Positions 42,607-49,923 of a DNA stretch of 64,000 nucleotides are shown here, piece by piece. A program made the translations under genes and the position numbers. Below the pieces are notes generated by a model. That model did no database searches and was not told the DNA's origin. It was given only the letters and a program-made list of their open reading frames with translations. Source of the DNA: Pasteurellaceae bacterium (GTDB lineage: Bacteria > Pseudomonadota > Gammaproteobacteria > Enterobacterales > Pasteurellaceae); contig CAAEJV010000028.1 of the NCBI GenBank assembly GCA_900756155.1, positions 62,001 through 126,000 on the forward strand, read 5' to 3'. How positions within the stretch are numbered: the stretch's first letter is position 1; each line of letters starts with the position of its first letter.

Positions 42607-42927
42607 TTAGCAGGTTAATTCTGGGTTGATTTTAATCTCAAAGCCTTTTACTTCGGGATAAGTCGGTTGAATTGCGGCGAGTAATTCGCTTTGTCGAAAT
42701 AAAATTCCTTGGCGAACGACCGCACTTTTGACTTCAACAAAGAGTTTTCCATCCTTGATAGAGCCTAAACGGAAGAGCCCTTTAAATTCTTGAGGGAAAA
42801 GGCGACTGATGTTTTGGTTCAGTTCATTCAACATTAACCCTTTCTGCATGATTTTGGCAAATTGTGATTCTTCTAGCACATCAATAATATTCATGGCTTT
42901 TTGATAACGCTCATGCTTGTTTTCCAC
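42607..42927 (-). CDS. DUF721 (DciA-like) protein
   Basis: 106-residue DUF721 protein. It shares with this family the short pattern LFRLGSIKDGKLFVEVKSAVVRQGILF followed by LLAAIQPTYPEV. DUF721 members next to secA in other gammaproteobacteria include DciA, a replicative helicase loader, but this protein is short and I cannot tell whether it has that function. Its promoter region is shared with secM, which is divergently transcribed. The stop is one base from dam. Confidence 0.65.
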   Translation of the reverse strand: MENKHERYQKAMNIIDVLEESQFAKIMQKGLMLNELNQNISRLFPQEFKGLFRLGSIKDGKLFVEVKSAVVRQGILFRQSELLAAIQPTYPEVKGFEIKINPELTC

Positions 42928-42999
42928 AAAAATACCCCAATAATGACTTTACGTTGAATTTCCGATACAATACACACAAATTTTGTCAGAGACAATAAG

Positions 43000-43317
43000 A
43001 TGATGAAATCAAACAAAGGTAAAACAAATTTCTGGTCGCAGTTGCTGTTAAGCATGATTGCGATTTTTGCTTTGCCTGTTGCTCAGGGATTGGAGGCTCA
43101 GCCTTCATCAAATATGAGTGGCGAAAATTACCAAACATCATCTGAACAACATATGTTGATTGCGGTGCGTGAAATTCGTCAAGCATTGCAGGTTCAACCT
43201 CAGCCAACAAATCACAAAACCCATTCCAATCAAAAACACGAAAAAATTCAACCGCACTTTATTGCGGCAGAATTCCCTGTTTTTGCCCCTATTCGTGCCG
43301 GCCCAGCCATCATTTAA
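43000..43317 (+). CDS. secM: SecM secretion monitor with C-terminal arrest peptide
   Basis: 105 residues that sense Sec export activity by stalling their own translation and thereby exposing the secA ribosome site. Residues about 1-30 form a signal-like hydrophobic segment (LLLSMIAIFALPVAQG). The end is FPVFAPIRAGPAII: Arg99-Ala-Gly-Pro102 is the exact terminal RAGP of the E. coli arrest motif, and PIR matches the Pasteurellaceae (Mannheimia) version. The conserved Trp of the E. coli motif is missing. Two adjacent ATG codons could start it. An uptake sequence overlaps codons just before the arrest region. Confidence 0.85.
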   Translation: MMKSNKGKTNFWSQLLLSMIAIFALPVAQGLEAQPSSNMSGENYQTSSEQHMLIAVREIRQALQVQPQPTNHKTHSNQKHEKIQPHFIAAEFPVFAPIRAGPAII

Positions 43318-43335
43318 TTTTCTTTTATCTTTGAA

Positions 43336-43390
43336 CGAGCCGATTTTTTAATCGGATGATCCTTTTTATTTTTTATTTGAAAGAGAAATT
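43336..43390 (+). promoter_or_regulatory. secM-secA intergenic region
   Basis: A hairpin CCGATT/AATCGG sits about 35 bases before secA, and the secA ribosome site (GAAAGAGA) can pair with the earlier TCTTTT stretch at 43320-43326. By analogy with E. coli, stalled SecM ribosomes would melt this structure and raise secA translation. The pairing itself is inference. Confidence 0.5.
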
Positions 43391-46087
43391 ATGAGTTTTT
43401 TAACAAAAATTTTTGGTAGCCGTAACGATCGTATTTTACGTAAATTAAGAAAACAAGTTGCGAAAATCAACAAAATGGAGCCGGCTTTTGAAGCATTGAG
43501 TGATGATGAATTAAGAGCAAAAACTGATGAGTTCCGTAGCCGTTTAGCTAACGGTGAAACCTTACAACAACTTTTACCTGAAGCGTTTGCTACCGTGCGT
43601 GAAGCGGGTAAACGTGTACTCGGTATGCGTCATTTCGATGTGCAATTAATTGGTGGTATGGTGCTAACAAACCGTTGTATCGCTGAGATGCGTACGGGTG
43701 AAGGTAAAACCTTAACTGCAACCTTGCCTTGTTATTTAATGGCATTGGAAGGTAAAGGTGTACACGTTGTAACCGTGAATGATTACTTAGCACGTCGTGA
43801 CGCGGAAACTAACCGCCCATTATTTGAATTTTTAGGTATGACTGTTGGGGTGAATATCCCTGGTTTACCGCCTGAAGCAAAACGTGAAGCGTATGCGGCA
43901 GATATTACATACGCGACAAACAGCGAATTAGGTTTTGATTACCTTCGTGATAACTTAGCGCATTCTAAAGAAGAGCGTTTCCAACGTCATTTAGGCTATG
44001 CCTTAGTGGATGAAGTGGACTCTATCTTAATTGATGAAGCGCGTACACCATTGATTATTTCAGGCCAAGCAGAAGACAGCTCTGAACTTTATATTGCGGT
44101 AAATAAATTAATTCCGAATTTAATTAAGCAAGAAAAAGAAGACACGGAAGAATATACCGGTGAAGGTGATTACACCTTAGATCTTAAAACCAAACAGGCG
44201 TATTTGACTGAGCGTGGTCAAGAAAAAGTAGAGAATTGGTTAATCGAACAAGGTTTAATGCCTGAAGGTGATTCACTTTATTCACCTGCGCGTATTGTAT
44301 TGTTACACCATGTTATGGCGGCATTACGTGCAAACACCTTATTTGAGCGCGATGTAGACTATATCGTGAAAGATGGTGAGATCGTGATCGTCGATGAGCA
44401 TACTGGTCGTACTATGGCGGGTCGTCGTTGGTCTGATGGTTTACACCAAGCAATCGAAGCAAAAGAAGGGGTGGAGATTAAGAGCGAAAACCAAACTGTT
44501 GCGTCGATTTCTTACCAAAACTACTTCCGTCTTTATGACAAATTAGCGGGTATGACAGGTACAGCAGATACCGAAGCCTTTGAATTCCAACAAATTTATG
44601 GTTTAGAAACTGTTGTTATCCCAACCAACCGTCCAATGATTCGTGATGATCGTACGGACGTCATGTTTGAGAATGAAGAATACAAATTCAATGCGATTAT
44701 TGAAGATATCAAAGACTGCGTTGCTCGTAATCAGCCGGTTCTTGTGGGTACAGTGTCTGTTGAAAAATCTGAAATGCTTTCTCAAGCGTTAGATAAAGCT
44801 GGCATCAAACACAACGTATTGAATGCAAAATTCCACGCACAAGAAGCTGAAATCGTTGCTGAAGCGGGGGCGCCAGGTGCAGTAACCATTGCAACCAATA
44901 TGGCAGGTCGTGGTACCGATATTATCCTGGGCGGTAACTGGAAAGCTCAAGTGGCAAAATTGGATAATCCAACACCAGAGCAAATTGAAGCAATCAAAGC
45001 TGAGTGGGAGAAAAATCACGAGATCGTGATGCAAGCCGGTGGTTTACACATTATCGGGACAGAACGCCATGAATCCCGTCGTATTGATAACCAGTTGCGT
45101 GGCCGTTCAGGTCGTCAAGGTGACCCAGGTTCTTCACGTTTCTACCTTTCTTTAGAAGATGGCTTAATGCGTATTTATCTGAATGAAGGTAAATTAAATA
45201 TGATGCGTAAAGCCTTCACTCAACCAGGTGAAGCGATGGAGTCTAAACTTTTAGCTAAAGTGATTGCATCAGCGCAAGCGAAAGTGGAGGCCTTCCATTT
45301 TGATGGTCGTAAAAACTTGCTTGAATATGATGATGTGGCTAACGACCAACGTCACGCAATTTATGAACAACGTAATTACTTGCTCGATAACGATGATATT
45401 TCAGAGACTATCAAAGCAATCCGCAGCGATGTATTTAACGATGTGATTGACCAATATATTCCACCACAATCGTTGGAAGAACAATGGGATATTAAAGGCT
45501 TAGAAGAGCGTTTAGCGCAAGAATTTGGCCTGGAGTTACCAATTGAACATTGGTTAGAAGAAAATAACAATCTTCACGAAGAAAACTTGCGTGAGCGCAT
45601 TATTCAAGAAGCCGAAGATGAATACAAAGCGAAAGAAGCGCTTGCGGGTGAAGAAACCATGCGTCATTTCGAAAAAGGCGTGATGTTACAAACTCTTGAT
45701 GAACTTTGGAAAGAGCACTTGGCGGCAATGGATTATTTACGCCAAGGTATCCATTTACGTGGTTATGCGCAAAAAGATCCAAAACAAGAGTACAAAAAAG
45801 AATCTTTCCGTATGTTTACTGAAATGTTGGATTCTTTAAAACATCATGTGATTACCACACTTACTCGAGTGAAAGTACGTACCCAGGAAGAGATTGAAGA
45901 AGCAGAACGCGCACGTCAAGCAATGGCTGAGCGTGAAGCTCAAACGCATCATCCTGTAGGTGAAAACACAGAGCAAGCTCAAAGCGAGGACTATTCTGAT
46001 CGCCATATTGGGCGTAATGAACCTTGTCCTTGTGGGTCAGGTAAAAAATACAAGCATTGTCACGGCAGTAAAGCCCGATATGCTTAG
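43391..46087 (+). CDS. secA: preprotein translocase ATPase SecA
   Basis: Motor that pushes unfolded preproteins through SecYEG. 898 residues, normal length. MRTGEGKTLTATL is Walker A, VDEVDSILIDEARTP the DEAD-like Walker B, TNMAGRGTDI and GRSGRQGDPGSS are helicase motifs, and the C-terminal CPCGSGKKYKHCHG binds zinc and SecB. Control by SecM stalling is indicated by the upstream gene. Notably there is no exact uptake sequence within this 2.7 kb gene. Confidence 0.98.
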   Translation: MSFLTKIFGSRNDRILRKLRKQVAKINKMEPAFEALSDDELRAKTDEFRSRLANGETLQQLLPEAFATVREAGKRVLGMRHFDVQLIGGMVLTNRCIAEMRTGEGKTLTATLPCYLMALEGKGVHVVTVNDYLARRDAETNRPLFEFLGMTVGVNIPGLPPEAKREAYAADITYATNSELGFDYLRDNLAHSKEERFQRHLGYALVDEVDSILIDEARTPLIISGQAEDSSELYIAVNKLIPNLIKQEKEDTEEYTGEGDYTLDLKTKQAYLTERGQEKVENWLIEQGLMPEGDSLYSPARIVLLHHVMAALRANTLFERDVDYIVKDGEIVIVDEHTGRTMAGRRWSDGLHQAIEAKEGVEIKSENQTVASISYQNYFRLYDKLAGMTGTADTEAFEFQQIYGLETVVIPTNRPMIRDDRTDVMFENEEYKFNAIIEDIKDCVARNQPVLVGTVSVEKSEMLSQALDKAGIKHNVLNAKFHAQEAEIVAEAGAPGAVTIATNMAGRGTDIILGGNWKAQVAKLDNPTPEQIEAIKAEWEKNHEIVMQAGGLHIIGTERHESRRIDNQLRGRSGRQGDPGSSRFYLSLEDGLMRIYLNEGKLNMMRKAFTQPGEAMESKLLAKVIASAQAKVEAFHFDGRKNLLEYDDVANDQRHAIYEQRNYLLDNDDISETIKAIRSDVFNDVIDQYIPPQSLEEQWDIKGLEERLAQEFGLELPIEHWLEENNNLHEENLRERIIQEAEDEYKAKEALAGEETMRHFEKGVMLQTLDELWKEHLAAMDYLRQGIHLRGYAQKDPKQEYKKESFRMFTEMLDSLKHHVITTLTRVKVRTQEEIEEAERARQAMAEREAQTHHPVGENTEQAQSEDYSDRHIGRNEPCPCGSGKKYKHCHGSKARYA

Positions 46088-46094
46088 TTAGGGA

Positions 46095-46149
46095 AAAGAG
46101 CGGTTAAATTTTTGCGTGTTTAAAACACCGCTAAAAATGACCGCTCTTT
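46095..46149. terminator. degenerate uptake-sequence inverted pair after secA
   Basis: AAGAGCGGT at 46096-46104 and its complement at 46140-46148 flank a smaller hairpin (GTGTTT/AAACAC). Each core differs from AAGTGCGGT by one identical change on both arms, so pairing is kept. Likely a terminator or attenuator before mutT. Confidence 0.6.
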
Positions 46150-46173
46150 CTACTTTTGAGATAAGGAAAAACG

Positions 46174-46578
46174 ATGAGTAAGCCTATTATTCAAGTTGCG
46201 GCAGGGATTATTCGTAATGAATTTGGGCAGCTATATTTGACCCAGCGTTTAGAAGGGCAAGATTTTGCACAGGCATTAGAATTTCCAGGCGGTAAAGTTG
46301 ATGCGGGTGAAACCCCTGAAGAAGCCTTAAAAAGAGAATTGGAAGAAGAGATTGGCATTCATATTTTAAATGCTGAGCTGTACGAACGTTTTCAATTTGA
46401 ATATCCAACTAAAATTTTAGATTTTAGTTTTTATTTGGTCACAGAATGGATTGGCGAGCCGTTTGGTCGAGAAGGTCAGGAAGGTTTTTGGCTTGAACAA
46501 AGTGAGCTTGATGCAGGGCAATTCCCCCCAGCCAATTTAAAGCTGATTCAGCGTTTAGTGGCTGAGAGTGCTAAATAA
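46174..46578 (+). CDS. mutT: 8-oxo-dGTP diphosphatase MutT
   Basis: Nudix hydrolase that removes oxidised guanine nucleotides and prevents A-to-C mutations. 134 residues; the Nudix box GGKVDAGETPEEALKRELEEEIG is complete. Good AAGGA site. Gene order secM-secA-mutT is as in other Haemophilus. Confidence 0.94.
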   Translation: MSKPIIQVAAGIIRNEFGQLYLTQRLEGQDFAQALEFPGGKVDAGETPEEALKRELEEEIGIHILNAELYERFQFEYPTKILDFSFYLVTEWIGEPFGREGQEGFWLEQSELDAGQFPPANLKLIQRLVAESAK

Positions 46579-46600
46579 CATTTAATCAAATTTATTTATT

Positions 46601-48265
46601 ATGATTCCAAGTATTTTTCTGAGTTTATTTTTTATTGCGACGGTGATTTTTATCGTCAATTCGCACTATCGTTGGACATATTTTTTTGCGATTGCATTAT
46701 TCGTCTTATTGTTTAGTTCAATGTTTGCGATAACAGGTCAATGGCAACGCGGATTGAATTTTGCGTCCGTACTTTTTGTGGTGTTGATGCTATTCCATCG
46801 AATGAAAATTCATTACTACAAACAACCTTTACTCATTTCAGATTTTTGGCTCGTAACAGACTGGCGAAATTGGGAAACCCTTTTACATTATAAAGGGGCC
46901 ATTTTCGGCGTGTTGGGGCTATTAGGTCTGTTGGGGTATGCTATCTTTGGCTGGTCAGATGTTGAAACTGCCTCAACTGGATTTCGTGTATTTGCAGCAA
47001 TACTCGCAGCAACAAGCTTTGGTTTAATGTGGCATTATTCTAAAGATCCGGATGCGACAAAAGTCTGGCTAGATTCATTGCCGGATGATGGTCGAGATGT
47101 TTTCTTAAACCTGCCAATGTCTTGTCGTGGTGTATTCTTTAAAGTGCCAGAATTTGAAGGTAATAGTCAAAAATTTAAAGAAAAAATGACCGCACTTTTA
47201 AATGAAAAGACGGAGAGTAAAACTGAAAGTGAAGAAAAGCCAGACATAGTAGTGTGTCTACAAGAATCAACCTTGAATCCTCATCAATTTGATTTTGATG
47301 CAGAAACCATCCCACCATTTTCAATGTTTAATAAGCAAGAAGATACTGCGTTTGTAAGTCCATTGCGTGTGCATACGGTGGGCGGTGCAACGTGGAAATC
47401 TGAATTTGCTTTTCTTGCAGGGGTGCCTTCAACCGATTTTGGTGCTTTGGCAAGTGGGGTGTTTTATTCGGTTGTGCCACACTTACAGACGGGTTTTATT
47501 AAAAACCTTCGTGAGCAAGGCTATTTTTGCGTGGCGTTATCGCCTTTTACGAAAGGTAACTACAACGCAAAACCAGCTTATGACCACTTTGGTTTTGATT
47601 TGATGTTACAACCACAAGATTTAGGCTATCCCGCATCAATCAGCAAAAATCTCTGGCATATTAGCAGTGAAGAGATGATGTATTACACCAAACTGATTCT
47701 GCAGAAACAGCATCTATCATTGGAAAATGTGAAACAGCCCATGTTTGTCTATGTGCTAACCATGAAAGAACATGGCCCTTACAACACGAACATGCCAAAT
47801 CATTTTAATTTGGCGAGTAAGCGTTTAGGGGGAAAAGCGATTTCCTGCCTAAATGATTATATTGATCGCATTGCTAGCCTCAATGAGGCAATCGAAGGCT
47901 TGAATGATTATTTAAAATCACGAGAAACACCTTATGTATTCGGTTATTTTGGTGATCATCAAGTCGCTTTTGATAATCAGCTTCCACCGAAAAAAGGTAA
48001 TTTTGCAAATCCAGATTATGTGACTCAATTTGTAGTTAGAACTAATCGTAAGACTGACTTTGTTCAACAGCAAGATTTCTTAGATTTAGCCTTTGTTGGC
48101 GGTGTATTACTTGATGTGGCAGGTTTATCACCGAAAGATGACTTTATGCGAGCGAATATCGCTATGCGTCAGCTAAGCCAAGGTAAGCTCGAGGATGCAG
48201 AGGATATGGATTTAGTGAATAGCTATCGAAATTATCTGTATCAAGATTTAAAAATTGCGCAATAA
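46601..48265 (+). CDS. LTA-synthase-like membrane transferase (sulfatase fold), possible phosphoethanolamine transferase
   Basis: 554 residues. The N-terminal part (residues about 1-150) has five or so membrane spans; the periplasmic C-terminal domain has the alkaline-phosphatase/sulfatase fold. Thr264 in VGGATWKSEFAFL is the likely nucleophile, PDIVVCLQEST supplies an early metal ligand, and TMKEHGPYNTN and FGYFGDHQVAF fit later metal-binding motifs. Relatives transfer phosphoglycerol or phosphoethanolamine; Lpt6 of Neisseria and Haemophilus is one candidate match. The substrate here cannot be decided. Weak ribosome site, terminator shared with holA. Confidence 0.75.
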   Translation: MIPSIFLSLFFIATVIFIVNSHYRWTYFFAIALFVLLFSSMFAITGQWQRGLNFASVLFVVLMLFHRMKIHYYKQPLLISDFWLVTDWRNWETLLHYKGAIFGVLGLLGLLGYAIFGWSDVETASTGFRVFAAILAATSFGLMWHYSKDPDATKVWLDSLPDDGRDVFLNLPMSCRGVFFKVPEFEGNSQKFKEKMTALLNEKTESKTESEEKPDIVVCLQESTLNPHQFDFDAETIPPFSMFNKQEDTAFVSPLRVHTVGGATWKSEFAFLAGVPSTDFGALASGVFYSVVPHLQTGFIKNLREQGYFCVALSPFTKGNYNAKPAYDHFGFDLMLQPQDLGYPASISKNLWHISSEEMMYYTKLILQKQHLSLENVKQPMFVYVLTMKEHGPYNTNMPNHFNLASKRLGGKAISCLNDYIDRIASLNEAIEGLNDYLKSRETPYVFGYFGDHQVAFDNQLPPKKGNFANPDYVTQFVVRTNRKTDFVQQQDFLDLAFVGGVLLDVAGLSPKDDFMRANIAMRQLSQGKLEDAEDMDLVNSYRNYLYQDLKIAQ

Positions 48266-48266
48266 T

Positions 48267-48297
48267 AAAAAATCTCGGTTAACGCCGAGATTTTTTT
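48267..48297. terminator. bidirectional terminator
   Basis: AAATCTCGG/CCGAGATTT stem with a six-base loop and T runs on both strands, between converging genes. Confidence 0.88.
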
Positions 48298-49333
48298 ATA
48301 AACAAATTTTAACCGATAAGTCTGCCAATTTTACCCACACGTCTTGACCATATTCTTGTTTGGTGATGCGCTCAATATCTGCCAATTCTTGCAATATTTC
48401 AAAGAGCTTTTGATAGGTGAGTCGTTGTATCGCTGCAGTATAAAGATGACGACGATTCTGCCAAATTTTAAGGCGGTCAAAATCCGCTTTGAGTGTTTGT
48501 GTTGGCAAACTCGTTTGAAGAGATGGATTACGCAGCTGTGGTTTTGTTAATTCTAACAAGGTGAGCAGTTCACGCTGTAAAGTACGCAATAAAATGACAG
48601 GTTGCACATCTTCAGCTTGTAAACCACGTAAAATTCGCTTTGAGCGGTTTGCTTTGCCTGATAGCAATGCATCAATCCATTGGAAAGGGGTAAAAACAGA
48701 AGATTGCTCTACGACGGATTTTACGCGGTTATACGTGAGTTTGTGATCAGGATAAAGTAAATCTAAAAGCTGTAATGCTTGTTTTAATGCCAGTAGATTA
48801 TTTTCATAGCTGTAACAAAGTAGTTGAACAGCTTCCTCATCAGCTGATAATCCCATGTTTTTTGTACGATGCTTCACCCAACGAGAAAGCTGTTCTGAAT
48901 TCGGTGTTTGGCAGTTAACAATAACAGCTTGTGGCTCAAGTTGATTTGCCTGAATAAACCACTCTTGCTTTTCAGCTGCTTTAGACAATTTAGGTAAGGT
49001 GAGAACAAGCAAGCTATCTTCATTTAATCCACTGATAAATTGCTGAAGGTTTTTCTGCAAAAGTGCAGTCAAATTTTCGGGTAAATTGAGAATGAAAATT
49101 TGCTTATTAAAGAAGAGCCCCATAGATTGGCTAGCCTCAATTAATGTAGGCCAGTCAGTATTAGTATCTATGGTCATTTGATTTTTTTCATCAAAACCTT
49201 GAAGAAGAGCAGCTTGATGAATGAGATCTTCACTTTCACTGAGCAACAGGGGATCTGTCCCAACCAAAAAATAGACTTTCGCTAAATGGCTGTTCAGGTT
49301 AGAGGCTAGTTGCTCAGGAAAAATGCGGTTCAT
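48296..49333 (-). CDS. holA: DNA polymerase III delta subunit
   Basis: Subunit of the clamp loader that opens the beta clamp. 345 residues; the N-terminus MNRIFPEQLASNLNSHLAKVYFLVGTDPLLLSES is typical. Its ATG overlaps the lptE stop codon (TAATG), so translation is coupled. Gene order leuS-lptE-holA is conserved from E. coli. Confidence 0.94.
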   Translation of the reverse strand: MNRIFPEQLASNLNSHLAKVYFLVGTDPLLLSESEDLIHQAALLQGFDEKNQMTIDTNTDWPTLIEASQSMGLFFNKQIFILNLPENLTALLQKNLQQFISGLNEDSLLVLTLPKLSKAAEKQEWFIQANQLEPQAVIVNCQTPNSEQLSRWVKHRTKNMGLSADEEAVQLLCYSYENNLLALKQALQLLDLLYPDHKLTYNRVKSVVEQSSVFTPFQWIDALLSGKANRSKRILRGLQAEDVQPVILLRTLQRELLTLLELTKPQLRNPSLQTSLPTQTLKADFDRLKIWQNRRHLYTAAIQRLTYQKLFEILQELADIERITKQEYGQDVWVKLADLSVKICL

Positions 49334-49836
49334 TATTTTCCTTGAACTTGATGTTGCAAGGCGGCCATTTTATTAATTAATTGGCGAGCCGCTTGTTCGC
49401 GCATATCATTCCAAATCACATCGCGCTCAGCTGATTTTGCTAATGCAGCACGTGAGTTATCAAAGAAAGTACGGTTGATTTTTGCAGAGATTGGATAGGT
49501 TTCTCCGTTAGCCAAGCGCACACTTGCTTCAACATCAAGGGTCAATACTTTTTCTGCTTCACGGCCTTGTTTAAAGACAGATGCGACTTTATCGCTTGAA
49601 GTCTGTTTATTTAAACGCAACACTGGCACACCTTGTTTTGCAGGAACAAGGTTTACGTTGTTGCTAAGCAGTTGCTTACGCATTGCCATTGACATTTCAC
49701 TGTATGGATCGCTACTTTCAAGGGCCATTGTTTTTAATTCCGCAGGAACAGCAGCACCATTATCGAAGTGCCAACCACAAGCAGTTAAAAAGGCTGTTGC
49801 TCCAACTAAGCAGATCGTTTTGATTGATTTCATCAT
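49333..49836 (-). CDS. lptE: LPS-assembly lipoprotein LptE
   Basis: Outer-membrane lipoprotein that plugs LptD in LPS insertion. 167 residues; the signal peptide ends in the lipobox LTAC and the mature protein begins CGWHFDNG, matching the family start. Close to the E. coli length. It is between leuS and holA in one minus-strand unit. Confidence 0.92.
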   Translation of the reverse strand: MMKSIKTICLVGATAFLTACGWHFDNGAAVPAELKTMALESSDPYSEMSMAMRKQLLSNNVNLVPAKQGVPVLRLNKQTSSDKVASVFKQGREAEKVLTLDVEASVRLANGETYPISAKINRTFFDNSRAALAKSAERDVIWNDMREQAARQLINKMAALQHQVQGK

Positions 49837-49923
49837 AAAAATTACCTGTAAAATTCACCGCACTTTATTTTGTTTAAGAGTCGTTTATGCAACGCTTTGA
49901 ATAAAATGCGGTTATTTTATGGA

